This document shows, in pieces, positions 42,966 to 52,411 of a stretch of DNA of 52,411 nt. This DNA is from JADHLN01 sp965658435 (GTDB lineage Bacteria > Pseudomonadota > Alphaproteobacteria > Rickettsiales > JABIRX01). Every line of letters begins with the position of its first letter. Position 1 is the stretch's first letter. The notes under the pieces are model-generated. The model did not search any database, was not told the DNA's origin, and was given only the letters and a program-made list of their open reading frames with translations. The DNA is taken from assembly GCA_965658435.1 (NCBI GenBank), contig CBFHSE010000005.1, positions 1 to 52,411 on the forward strand, read 5' to 3'. Position numbers and translations under genes: made by a program.

Positions 42966-45585
42966 TAAAAATTTGAAAAATATTAAAACTTTCATAAATA
43001 TTCTATTAATTATTTTATTTATAATTAATCCAAATAAGGTTTTGTCTAGTGAACAAGAGGCTATTGACAAAATGATGCATGAAAATAATGTCAAGCTAGG
43101 ATTAGGTGTTGATAATCGATTTAGTCAAGGGGCTTTTGATATGGATGCTTTAAAATGCGGGGCAATTCTTTATACAGCACACACAGCACTTAGTTCAACT
43201 CTTGCTGCGTGCCTGCTGACAAGTGGAGGAGTGATGGGTTTCGGATGTCCAGCAGCAGCAGCATTAGCAGGTGGTACAGCAATGTTTGGTGCGCATCAAG
43301 CAATGGAATTTGCTGCAAAAGATTTAAGGCAAAATACAAAAATAGTTAATACAATTAATCAAGATAAGCCAGAATGCACAATTGATAGCGGAAATTTGAA
43401 TGTTAAAGAAAATTTTCTGGATAGTAATATATTTGATAATAAAAACATTCATGATGACTTTTACTATTGGAGACATAGCGGTCCATTAGGAGATTATTGT
43501 TACAATGAAAAATTTGATCATACTTTAGCTAAAAACAATGAAAATAGTAAGGATGAATATGTAAAAAAACATAATATTTATAATAAAGGTCTTGGTAAAA
43601 TAGGGATAAGCTATAGAGGAGAAGAGCCATTTTGGATAGCTCCATATACATGTGTTCATAAATATAATGAATATTTTTGCGCTTGGAGAGAAGGAAGTTA
43701 TATTTGTGCTGAAGCAGTTTGGTGTACAGGTTTGCTGGCAGGTGATATAATGCCAATAAGAGGTTTTATAGGTAATCCAGCAGCAACTAATAGTGGTAAA
43801 AGATCATGTGGAAGAGACCCTTTTCAAGAAATTAATGAAGGTGATGAAGAAGAAGATATAGAGGTTATTGATGATTTTGCTGATAATAAAAGATGTGAAT
43901 GTTTTTGTTGTGAAGGAAGCAATAATTACCAAGAATGTGAGTCACTATCAAGTAGCAGTAGATCATGCATGACATATAATGAAAGATACAGATCTCACTG
44001 TATCAAAGTTGCACCAATTGAAGAAAAAGTAGAAATAGCAGCTATGCCAGGTTCAGTATCTGCGTATTGTTATTCAAATATTAGTTCTGGTTATAAAGAA
44101 TTTTCTTTTACCGGAAAAGCAATGCGTTGTTTTGAAAATACCTTAAAAAATATTTATTTTGGATATACTGATAAATTTGAAAGTAATATTGATGATGATG
44201 GTGCAGTTACTCCGTTAATAATAGAAAAACAATGTTTAGATGGTTTAGTAAATGATGATGGAACATGTGAAAAATCATTATATAATTTAATTAGTTCGGA
44301 TTTAGAAAATTTTATATCAATAATTTTAACTTTTTCTATAATTTTTATAGGTATTAGATACACAATAGGAGCAGGATTAAGTTGGGGAGAATTACTTGTG
44401 CAATTCACAAAGATAGGTGCAGTTTTATATTTTGTGCAGGGTAATGCATGGAAAGATGGTTATTATGATTTTTTAACTAAATCATCATATGAATTAGCAT
44501 CTGATTTTTACAAAGTAACTTTAGAAGATGAATTCACAAGTCAAGAATTGAAAGAATCGCTGCAACCTATGAAGGTAGAAGGAGAAAGTGAAGATGAATT
44601 ATTAAAAGTTTCAGATGACTTAACTAAATTATGTAACATAGTTGATATTAGCTTGCTGCAAGGAGGAGTTTCTGATGAGTTAAAAAAATGTAATTTTTTC
44701 TCAGGATATCAAATCGACGGAACTGCATATAGAAGTGATGAAAAACATTTTGCTATTTTGGATAGTCTAGATTGTAAGTTTTCTAATTATATAGGTATGA
44801 ATAAAAATAATATTTTCCCAGCCTTAATAAAAAGTTCATTTGCTATTATATTTAGCAAAGCCTCTGGGTTGTTTTTCTTTATTACTGCTATGGTATTTTT
44901 ATTTTGTGCAATTATTTTTATGCTTAAAATAACATTCATGCTAATTACATCAATCATTATGATAAATTTTTTCATAATAATATCCCCAATAATGATACCA
45001 ATGTTATTAATTGGAACTACTAAAAAGTTTTTTGATAAATGGTTAGTAAATTTAATAGGTTTTAGTTTACAGCCATTTTTAGTGCTTGCTCTAATATCAT
45101 TACTATTAATTCTGTTAGATCATTTCTACAGCTATATTGCAATAATTTATGATCTTGAAGTAAGTTATATACAAAATAATCATCTAGGTATTTTTATGCC
45201 AAGGGTTAATGAATTTAATGACGGAATAGCAATTAGCTATTTATTGCAATTTATATTTCTACTCGTAGTTATAATTCATATTTTTGACAAATTTTCACAA
45301 ATATTATCTCACTTAAGTGGCGCAGCTGCTATTAGTAATATTATTCAAGCTCCAAATTTTGAAGCTCAAACTAAAAAAGCTATGAAATTAGCTGGAGGAT
45401 TTGCAGCAAAATCTGCAAAATTTGCCGCTTCTAGAGTAAGTGATGCATATTCTGCATATAAATCTGGAAAAAATGATAGTAGTAGTGATAGATCAATTAA
45501 TGATCGTTCACCTACTAGTGAAAATTCAGGAAATAATGCATCTAGTAATCAAGGAGAAGGTAGTGTTGGAGGAGGAAGTGGTTAA
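42955..45585 (+). CDS. VirB6-type channel protein 2 (rvhB6 family)
   Basis: 876 residues. A signal peptide or membrane anchor covers about 12-31. C68 starts a hydrophobic Ala/Gly-rich stretch reaching about 115. A cysteine-rich domain follows, with FTGKAMRC and CLDGLVNDDGTC. The membrane domain from about 450 contains GAVLYFVQGNAWKDGYYD. Several further helices follow between 620 and 790. The last 40 residues are a Ser/Asn/Gly-rich low-complexity tail (from GKNDSSSD). The two VirB6 are clear paralogues. The 3' end overlaps the next gene's start by 8 bases. Confidence 0.9.
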   Translation: MIFSKNLKNIKTFINILLIILFIINPNKVLSSEQEAIDKMMHENNVKLGLGVDNRFSQGAFDMDALKCGAILYTAHTALSSTLAACLLTSGGVMGFGCPAAAALAGGTAMFGAHQAMEFAAKDLRQNTKIVNTINQDKPECTIDSGNLNVKENFLDSNIFDNKNIHDDFYYWRHSGPLGDYCYNEKFDHTLAKNNENSKDEYVKKHNIYNKGLGKIGISYRGEEPFWIAPYTCVHKYNEYFCAWREGSYICAEAVWCTGLLAGDIMPIRGFIGNPAATNSGKRSCGRDPFQEINEGDEEEDIEVIDDFADNKRCECFCCEGSNNYQECESLSSSSRSCMTYNERYRSHCIKVAPIEEKVEIAAMPGSVSAYCYSNISSGYKEFSFTGKAMRCFENTLKNIYFGYTDKFESNIDDDGAVTPLIIEKQCLDGLVNDDGTCEKSLYNLISSDLENFISIILTFSIIFIGIRYTIGAGLSWGELLVQFTKIGAVLYFVQGNAWKDGYYDFLTKSSYELASDFYKVTLEDEFTSQELKESLQPMKVEGESEDELLKVSDDLTKLCNIVDISLLQGGVSDELKKCNFFSGYQIDGTAYRSDEKHFAILDSLDCKFSNYIGMNKNNIFPALIKSSFAIIFSKASGLFFFITAMVFLFCAIIFMLKITFMLITSIIMINFFIIISPIMIPMLLIGTTKKFFDKWLVNLIGFSLQPFLVLALISLLLILLDHFYSYIAIIYDLEVSYIQNNHLGIFMPRVNEFNDGIAISYLLQFIFLLVVIIHIFDKFSQILSHLSGAAAISNIIQAPNFEAQTKKAMKLAGGFAAKSAKFAASRVSDAYSAYKSGKNDSSSDRSINDRSPTSENSGNNASSNQGEGSVGGGSG

Positions 45586-48500
45586 AATATCCTTAAAAAT
45601 TATAATATTACTATTCTTTTTTACAATTTCAGGATGTGACTACAGATGTATTCCACCTGAAAGCAATGGCTCAACTTCTACAATTTCTGTTCAATTATAT
45701 GCAAACCCATATTATGGTGGTAATTTAAGACAAAATATATATGCTAGATGTAAACCAGGTTGTACTAACTGCAAAGAAAACGAGATTGATGGAGTCGAGT
45801 TATGGTTAAATTTAGCTACTGAATATAATCCAGACTTTAATTATGATATTGGTGTAAGCGGTGAAGTTGCATTTTGTGAAGTAAGTGGGGAAAACTTGGT
45901 TGGTCCAGAATTACAAAATAAATTAATTGCTAATTTATATACTTCAAAAATAAATTTAGAAAAATCCCTAGCTGGTCAAGGTATGATAGAATATAAGGAA
46001 AATGAAGAGATTATTTTATGGCGTGATATTAGTGGTAAAGAAAATCATGCTAGCAGAACTGGTGCAGCTCCCAATAATCCTTCATGTCAAGATAAGATAG
46101 TCTATGAGTCAAGATTACAATATAAAACAGAGCAATTAACAAAATTTTATGATTCTCTGGCCTCAACTAGGGCTCAAATATTTGATCAATTAAGAACACA
46201 AGATTGTGAGTATGATGATAAAACAGATGGCATTGTTAAGCTAAAAAAAGGAGACTATAGAGATTTAACAGATATAGATAATAAATGTGAACTGTCAGAT
46301 ATGCTTTTTCAATTTTCAAAATCTCATGCTCTTCAATATGAATATAAACAAAATCATCCATTTAATGGTGAATGGAATAAAGATTCTGAGTTAGATGAAA
46401 TATCATTTAATAGAGAAATAATTAAAGTACCATATGGATGTAAGGTTACTGTATTTTTGGATAAAGATTTCGGCTATATAAACGGTGAAACAATAATAGA
46501 AAGAGGTGAGTTTGATGCTTCGCAAATTTTAACTTACAAAGCAGGATCAAATGGTATGATAACAGATAGGTATTTTGAATATGATATTGGTGCACAGAAA
46601 ATATTCAAAAATAGCTGTACTGAAAATCCTACTGGATGGGTGGATACTAATTGGGGTTATAGCAAATTAAAACATAATGAAAATTCTGTACTTGAAATTA
46701 ATAATGCAAATGCTGCTGCCTCTGTTGACATAAATGCTTATAATATTGGTCAAATTAATCATCCAACTGCAAGAATGAATGATAGACAAGATTTTATTAG
46801 AGTTCCTCCTGGATGTAGAGTTAATGTTTGGGGTGGAAATGATGGAGAAGGCGGAGAAGATCTAAGGCAATTAATTTTATATCATACTTCAACTCATATA
46901 AATGAAGATTTGAAAAAAAGATATAAAGATCATATTAAAGAAAATGGCTATCAAAGAGCATCAGAATATATTGACCCAGAAAATAGCTCTTCGCCATTTA
47001 TCCCAAATTATTATATGAATTACTATGAGACAGATGAGGCAGATGATGATATTCAATATTTTCCAGAAGATTATGATGGTCACAAAGGTTATGCAGGTTT
47101 TTATCTAAATGGAACAAACCTTAAAGAAAGAGTAAGATGGTCAACAAAAGTAGGTGTTGATAATACGGGTGCAGATTATAGATGGCAAACTAGAATATTA
47201 TCTCTAAAAATTGAAGATGATCCAAATCCACCTCCAGGATTTAATAGTTCGACATCAATACCAAAAATTAAGCTTAAATCCATTAGTAACAAACCCGCGA
47301 TATATTTTGATGGAGGAGTTAGTGCTGATGATGAGCCTGATTATTATGATTTTAATAAATTTGGCTTATTACTTAAAAAGCATGAATTTACCATTATTTT
47401 TATTATGCAAGGAAAAAATGGAACAATTCTATCTGCAAATCATGATAATAGTAATTTTGATTTAATAGGTAGATTATTTGTCAATGGTAACAAGTTAAAA
47501 TTTTATTATGATAATAGTAATGATAATATTAGAAATGGATCAACATATGAATTATCAAATACTTTAGCAACTGACACAACATATGTAGTAACAATTCAAA
47601 AAAAAATAGAAATAATAGATGGTGAAGTTAAATATAAAATTAATTCAAGAATAAATTCCGAAGATCTTAATAAAAATCATGAGATTTCTGCCCCAGTTTC
47701 AGATTACAAGCAAGCAATAATTGGCGGATATTTTGATTTAGAAAACTCTGCTCCAAAAATATTTGATCCGTATCAAGGGCATATTGGCCAAATGATATTT
47801 TTTAGCGCTAGTTTATCTGATATTCAAGTTAATGATTTAGAAAAAAATTTACTAAAAGATTTGGGATTAGGTAGCTGTCCATTTGATCCATTCTTACAAC
47901 AGCTAAGATTGAGAATTGGTGATTTTTCAACAAATGAAAGTATTTTTAATGATGCAGGTGAATTTGAGTTGCCAGAATCCTATAAAGGGCAGCCAGCAGG
48001 AGGTACGATGATGATAAGATATGAGGAACCATTGTCATTAACAAGTCCAAATATTAAAGAATGTCCGTTACATGATGATTTATATTTAGTATCAAATGAT
48101 AATCAGAAATTTATCTCAATATCAATGAAAATTGATAAAGGTACTCATTTTGTAAGTGATTTATATAGATTTTTTGTTCAGCCAATTGAGAGGTATATAA
48201 AAGGTGGTACAACTTCAGAAGGAAGAAGCTTCATTGGTGTTCAAAAAAGATTTTTTGATAAAATATCAAATCCTAATACTTCAATTATCCCAACATTGAT
48301 AAAATTTTCACTAATTTTTTATATAATATTTACTGCTATGGGATATTTGTTAGGATTAAGTAAATACTCAAATTGGGATTTAATTAGCAGAATATCAAAA
48401 ACAGCTATCATAATAGCTCTTACTTCAAATTGGAATATATTTAATACCTATTTAGTGATGTTTTTTAGAGATGGTGCAATTGATTTAGGAAATAATATTG

Positions 48501-50413
48501 TTGGGGTATCACAACAATTAGGTGTTGTTTCATCATTAGATTCTAATTCAAAAATTGCAAATATTTTTAAAGGTTTAGATGAAATAATATCGTTATTTAC
48601 ATCATCAGATGTGAACGCAAAAATTTGGAGCCTGCTATTTTACCCTCCAATGATGGGAGCAATTATAGTTTTGCTTTTCTACATAAGTTTTTATATATTT
48701 ATTGAAGTAATTGCTAGAATTTTGATAGTATATATCTCTGTATTCATCATGATTACATTTGCTTTTATCATTGCACCAATTTTTCTCATATTTTCACTAT
48801 TTAAGCAAACGCAATCATTATTTACTAAATGGTTAGATTTAGTTATTGGTTATGCTTTACAATATATCATGCTTGCAACAGCAATAGGTTTTTTTGGCTC
48901 TGTAATAAAAGCATTATTTATTAATTTATTAGGATTTACAGTATGTTGGCAACCAATTTTATATTGTTGTGGAAACACACCATTTACCATACCAATCTTG
49001 GAATGGTATAAACCAATAATCTTTGATTACAGCAGATTTAGTTTAGATATTAAGTCTCAATATATACCTAATATTTGGGACGTAGCATTATTATTAGTAG
49101 TAATATATTTCTTCAAAAAATACCTAAATTTTGTTATTGATCTCGCTGCAAGAATATCAGGAGGTATCTCAGTAAGTAATTTAACAGAATCAATTAATAA
49201 AACTCTTGGAACATCCGATATGATAGGGTCAGCTAAATCAACATTAAAAACAGTTGATTCAGCCTTAAATAATGCAGGTAAAGCAATTTCTCTAGCTAGT
49301 AAAGTAGCTGCTAAAATATCGCCTATAAGCTCAGAGCAAATGGGAAAATTAGCAGGTAAAGCTACAGGAAAAATGTTTGGTGATCAAGCAGGATCTCAAG
49401 CTGAAAAATTTATTGGCACAAAGTTAAAGGGAGGAATAAGAAATCCATATAAAAAAGCAAAAAAAGCTCTTAGTTCTAATAGTATTGGGAGAGTAAATAG
49501 AGCTGTATTTGGAACTAAAAAAGGAGAAGAGAAAATGTTAATCAATAACATAAAAGATGCTATTGAGTCAGGTATAGAACAATCTGTTATTACTGGCGAG
49601 AATAAAGAAGATGCTGTAAAAGACACAGTAAGAAATATGCTTCAAAACAAGGGAGTAAAAGAGGAAGACATAAAAAAAATATTAGAATCTTCTCAGTTAA
49701 ATAAAGATATTAAAAATCATAAATTACAGACTAATGAGGCAAGAAGAATATTAAAAAAACAAATGAAAGACACATATAAAGCAACATTTGATTCAGAATA
49801 TAAGCGATTACAAAAAAGCAAGCCAAAAAAACAAGCAAAGATAGAAGCTAATAAAATAGCACAAGCTAAAGCCATAGAAGCTGCTGATAAAGTTAAGGAA
49901 AATATAGGGTCTATGCTAGAGCAAGAAGAATTGATAGAGTCTAAAAGCACAATTAACAAAAACATCAATAAAATATTCAGAAATTCTGTAGAAAGAAGAT
50001 TAAAAAATATGGCAATAATGGCTGATAGAGTTGATAAAGAGTTTAAAGATAAGCCAGAAGAAAAAGAAAGTGATGATTTTCTTCACAAAAAAATTAAAGC
50101 ATTAGACTATGAATTAAAAAAAGTTCATGGTGCTGTAGAAGAAGAGCTTAAAAAAAGGCCTGGAACAAAGCTCAATCCAGAAGAAGAAGGTCAAAAACAA
50201 AAGATGATAAAGAAAGATTTTGATATTTTTGATAATTCTTTTAATAATACAAATAGAAGCGTTAATAATCATTCTGAACTAGAAAGAGCAAGAGATAATC
50301 AAAATGCCAATAGGGATCCTAATTCTAATCCAAGAGATACAGATGGTAATTCAAGACAGGGAGCTACCGATAGAGCAAGAAGAAGAAATATAGTTGATCC
50401 AGATGAAACCTAA
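45578..50413 (+). CDS. VirB6-type protein 3, lipoprotein with LamG-like and crystallin-like regions
   Basis: 1,611 residues from a GTG at 45578, with GGAGG five bases before it. A frame to 45440 merely runs inside virB6-2. The start gives a lipoprotein signal with lipobox ISGC and C20 as acylated residue. Residues 71-165 (DGVELWLN, W148 in WRDISGKENHA) and 571-765 (PAIYFDGG to the helix near LLKDLGLG) together look like one LamG/concanavalin fold. The stretch between holds two repeats, IKVPYGCKV (282) and IRVPPGCRV (407), like beta/gamma-crystallin motifs. The membrane domain is about 906-1199 with some six helices. The 410-residue C-terminus is charged, Lys/Glu-rich and probably coiled. It is a VirB6 by membrane region and position; the domain reading is by eye. 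Confidence 0.85.
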   Translation: MVKISLKIIILLFFFTISGCDYRCIPPESNGSTSTISVQLYANPYYGGNLRQNIYARCKPGCTNCKENEIDGVELWLNLATEYNPDFNYDIGVSGEVAFCEVSGENLVGPELQNKLIANLYTSKINLEKSLAGQGMIEYKENEEIILWRDISGKENHASRTGAAPNNPSCQDKIVYESRLQYKTEQLTKFYDSLASTRAQIFDQLRTQDCEYDDKTDGIVKLKKGDYRDLTDIDNKCELSDMLFQFSKSHALQYEYKQNHPFNGEWNKDSELDEISFNREIIKVPYGCKVTVFLDKDFGYINGETIIERGEFDASQILTYKAGSNGMITDRYFEYDIGAQKIFKNSCTENPTGWVDTNWGYSKLKHNENSVLEINNANAAASVDINAYNIGQINHPTARMNDRQDFIRVPPGCRVNVWGGNDGEGGEDLRQLILYHTSTHINEDLKKRYKDHIKENGYQRASEYIDPENSSSPFIPNYYMNYYETDEADDDIQYFPEDYDGHKGYAGFYLNGTNLKERVRWSTKVGVDNTGADYRWQTRILSLKIEDDPNPPPGFNSSTSIPKIKLKSISNKPAIYFDGGVSADDEPDYYDFNKFGLLLKKHEFTIIFIMQGKNGTILSANHDNSNFDLIGRLFVNGNKLKFYYDNSNDNIRNGSTYELSNTLATDTTYVVTIQKKIEIIDGEVKYKINSRINSEDLNKNHEISAPVSDYKQAIIGGYFDLENSAPKIFDPYQGHIGQMIFFSASLSDIQVNDLEKNLLKDLGLGSCPFDPFLQQLRLRIGDFSTNESIFNDAGEFELPESYKGQPAGGTMMIRYEEPLSLTSPNIKECPLHDDLYLVSNDNQKFISISMKIDKGTHFVSDLYRFFVQPIERYIKGGTTSEGRSFIGVQKRFFDKISNPNTSIIPTLIKFSLIFYIIFTAMGYLLGLSKYSNWDLISRISKTAIIIALTSNWNIFNTYLVMFFRDGAIDLGNNIVGVSQQLGVVSSLDSNSKIANIFKGLDEIISLFTSSDVNAKIWSLLFYPPMMGAIIVLLFYISFYIFIEVIARILIVYISVFIMITFAFIIAPIFLIFSLFKQTQSLFTKWLDLVIGYALQYIMLATAIGFFGSVIKALFINLLGFTVCWQPILYCCGNTPFTIPILEWYKPIIFDYSRFSLDIKSQYIPNIWDVALLLVVIYFFKKYLNFVIDLAARISGGISVSNLTESINKTLGTSDMIGSAKSTLKTVDSALNNAGKAISLASKVAAKISPISSEQMGKLAGKATGKMFGDQAGSQAEKFIGTKLKGGIRNPYKKAKKALSSNSIGRVNRAVFGTKKGEEKMLINNIKDAIESGIEQSVITGENKEDAVKDTVRNMLQNKGVKEEDIKKILESSQLNKDIKNHKLQTNEARRILKKQMKDTYKATFDSEYKRLQKSKPKKQAKIEANKIAQAKAIEAADKVKENIGSMLEQEELIESKSTINKNINKIFRNSVERRLKNMAIMADRVDKEFKDKPEEKESDDFLHKKIKALDYELKKVHGAVEEELKKRPGTKLNPEEEGQKQKMIKKDFDIFDNSFNNTNRSVNNHSELERARDNQNANRDPNSNPRDTDGNSRQGATDRARRRNIVDPDET

Positions 50414-52411
50414 AATTAATTTCAAATATTTTTTCACTTTAGTATTTATCTTAATCTTGGCATGTGATTTTCAATTTACATGTATTGGAGCAGGAAATTA
50501 TGGAAATATTAGCATTTATAATATCAAAGTCCCATCAAACCCTTTTGAGTATAATAATGAAGATGTAGAAGTTTTTAAAGAAATAAGTGCCACACAAGGA
50601 TTGGGAGCTAAATATGAGTCAGACAGTCTTGATTGTGGAGGAGGTAAAGAAATAAGTAAAGAAGATAGGTCTTACAATTGGGTTAATACAGGTATTAATA
50701 TTAATAATACAGATGATAAAATAATCATAAATGTACATGGTATGGCAAATTTTTGTCAGGCAACAGGATCAGATAGTCAATGCTATAACTCAATAACTAA
50801 ATTATTAACTTATCCTGTAGGAGCTTATGAAGCTATAACAACCGGTCTTCACGATCCTTTGGCATCAGAATATTGGCAGCCAAAAATCAATAAAACCTCA
50901 GGTGATGCTCAATGCAGCTCTATAACCGGGCAATTTAATTCCTATTATAAAGTTGATAAATCAACAGATTTAATAATTAAGTTAGATCTACCCTTGTCAT
51001 ATTATGTTACTGATGAAACTATAAGCAAAAAAGCAATAGAGAGTTATAATGCTTTACCAGAAAACACAAAAGACAATATAATAGATAAAGAAAACTTTAT
51101 TAACCTTATCAAATTAAAATTAGGTAGAGAAAATAGTTATGCATTAGGAGATAATGATACAGAAAATCTAAGAGACCAAGCATTGCAGATTTCTGGAGCA
51201 TGTAAAATTGACAGAATTAGAGGAGCGAAAACTTTTGAACCTCGTGATAATTATAAAATGCCTGATGTTGACATGGTTAATAAAATTCAAAGTTTATCCG
51301 GATGGAAACATTCATCTTCAGCTGATTTTAATATGGAAATTGGTCTATTTGACAGTAAGTATTTCGGCCTACAAATTCCTGGAATAGTAATGGAAGAAGG
51401 TAGCGTCATTCCAAGTAAAGTTTTAGAATTAAATTCAGATAAATTTATTAAAAACCCTGAATCAGTAGATGATTTTAAAGCTATATATGGCTCAAATATT
51501 GATATTAATATAAAATCAATAGAATGTAATTACGCTAATCAGCATTCTCCTAACATAGATTTAGAGGCAGAATTACAACTTTTAGGGATAGATTTAGTTG
51601 AGAATATAGGTTTAAGTTCTGAAAGTAATTATCCAAAAAATAGAAAATATATTGAAATATCAGGGAAAGCAGCATCAATAATAGATGCAAAAAATCATGA
51701 TTATTGTAAAAAAGATGTTTATTTTTACAAAGGAAGCGAAGAATTAACAGGATTTTTAAGATATAAATTATCAGATATTCAAGATGCATTTGAAAATGGA
51801 AAATATTTCTGCTGCAGCTTTCCTGATGAAGATGATGTGGATAGTACTCAAATTTACGGAATTGACTTTACCAATCCTGATTATAATGATTCAGATAGAT
51901 ATATAAAACCACGTTCTGATAGTATTGATCAACATTATAATGTTGAAGAAAACAGTTGTAATTGCAGATGTAGTGATCATTTTGGAACTAGAGATGGTTG
52001 TTTAGAAAATAAACCAAGATATGGATATGGCTGTTATAAAACTTCATTCGTAGGAGGGAGTCAAAGTTGTGGAGCTTTACCAACAAGATGTGAAACAGCA
52101 GTATCGCAATGGCGTAATTTAAGATGGCGCGGACACATACAATATTTTAGCGAAAATTTTGATAATTACGGTAGTCTTAATATAAATGCTGGTGTAAGAA
52201 AATCATGCACATTAGGTCATGAAGCATTAGAATTTAGAATAGGTTCATCTAAAGAAATTGATAGTTTTAAAACATTAGAATCAAATGAATATAGAGGTAC
52301 TGCATGGAATAATTATCTTGGAACTTTATATGTAAGAGTCGTAGATCAAGAAATATTATTAAAAAAACAAGAGTTAGGTATAAATCATGGAGAATGTCAT
52401 TGGGTAGATAA
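50403..52411 (+). CDS. VirB6-type protein 4, N-terminal part (3' end outside window)
   Basis: The ATG at 50403 overlaps the VirB6-3 stop by 11 bases and the frame stays open for 669 codons to the window edge. It is a lipoprotein candidate: KYFFTLVFILILAC with C21 as first residue. The next residues CDFQFTCIG resemble CDYRCIPP of VirB6-3. The visible part is extracytoplasmic, rich in cysteine (CNCRC, YFCCSF) and Asn/Asp. It has WVNTGI near residue 98 and GTLYVRVVDQ near residue 640. The VirB6 membrane domain would come later. VirB6 assignment rests on position and the related N-terminus. Confidence 0.75.
   Translation, partial: MKPKINFKYFFTLVFILILACDFQFTCIGAGNYGNISIYNIKVPSNPFEYNNEDVEVFKEISATQGLGAKYESDSLDCGGGKEISKEDRSYNWVNTGININNTDDKIIINVHGMANFCQATGSDSQCYNSITKLLTYPVGAYEAITTGLHDPLASEYWQPKINKTSGDAQCSSITGQFNSYYKVDKSTDLIIKLDLPLSYYVTDETISKKAIESYNALPENTKDNIIDKENFINLIKLKLGRENSYALGDNDTENLRDQALQISGACKIDRIRGAKTFEPRDNYKMPDVDMVNKIQSLSGWKHSSSADFNMEIGLFDSKYFGLQIPGIVMEEGSVIPSKVLELNSDKFIKNPESVDDFKAIYGSNIDINIKSIECNYANQHSPNIDLEAELQLLGIDLVENIGLSSESNYPKNRKYIEISGKAASIIDAKNHDYCKKDVYFYKGSEELTGFLRYKLSDIQDAFENGKYFCCSFPDEDDVDSTQIYGIDFTNPDYNDSDRYIKPRSDSIDQHYNVEENSCNCRCSDHFGTRDGCLENKPRYGYGCYKTSFVGGSQSCGALPTRCETAVSQWRNLRWRGHIQYFSENFDNYGSLNINAGVRKSCTLGHEALEFRIGSSKEIDSFKTLESNEYRGTAWNNYLGTLYVRVVDQEILLKKQELGINHGECHWVD

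Noticed and set aside
45440..45577. 46-codon upstream extension of VirB6-3 starting within virB6-2
   Set aside because: It would overlap virB6-2 by 146 bases and hide the lipoprotein signal. The GTG at 45578 has a strong SD and directly yields signal and lipobox.
37730..52411. Conjugative or integrative element as origin of the vir cluster
   Set aside because: No relaxase, integrase, direct repeats or tRNA boundary are visible, and the gene order is that of the resident rvh system.

Overview
The window looks like a chromosomal segment of an AT-rich alphaproteobacterium of the order Rickettsiales. Three things suggest this. First, a type IV secretion cluster in the order virB3-virB4-virB6-virB6-virB6-virB6 with very long VirB6 proteins is the hallmark of the Rickettsiales rvh system. 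Second, alphaproteobacterial markers are present: a DksA with a degenerate zinc finger, an FzlA-type GST-fold protein, an alpha-type AddB, and hemC-hemD and tatBC-serS neighbourhoods. Third, the coding is compact, with overlapping genes and no gap above 200 bp. The family cannot be fixed from the sequence alone. A fairly broad biosynthetic set (heme, fatty acid, UDP-glucuronate, ribonucleotide reductase) argues against the most reduced intracellular members. No RNA gene, transposon, prophage or CRISPR array was seen.

Layout. 1-8.5 kb: the 3' end of uvrB, rppH with a small membrane ORF, trmB, murJ, a Bcp peroxiredoxin, an XRE regulator resembling the EcxR group, pstA-pstC, an RluB-type pseudouridine synthase and a C26 amidotransferase-like hydrolase. 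8.6-12.5 kb (+): hemC-hemD-tatB-tatC-serS. 12.5-23.5 kb (-): fabG-acpP-fabF-mltG-plsC-dksA, then a 1,579-residue secreted cysteine-rich protein with a ricin-B-type lectin end, then comEC. 23.5-29.6 kb (+): lolA, nrdA-nrdB behind tandem NrdR boxes, mtaB-ftsY. 29.6-32.7 kb (-): addB and an fzlA-like gene. 32.8-36.3 kb (+): galU-ugd-pgm, ended by a strong bidirectional hairpin facing aspC (-). 37.7-52.4 kb (+): virB3, virB4 and four consecutive VirB6-type genes, the last running off the window.

Most of the window is housekeeping. The unusual content is at the cell surface. The giant lectin-ended protein sits inside a lipid/envelope operon. It shares with the first two VirB6 proteins a cysteine-flanked Ala/Gly-rich hydrophobic stretch near the N-terminus. 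The third and fourth VirB6 proteins start as lipoproteins with related N-termini. The third appears to carry a LamG/concanavalin-like fold split by about 400 residues that themselves hold two beta/gamma-crystallin-like motifs. Together these suggest a secretion channel with elaborate adhesive or carbohydrate-binding extracytoplasmic decorations and a separate secreted lectin. That functional picture is inference from motifs read by eye.
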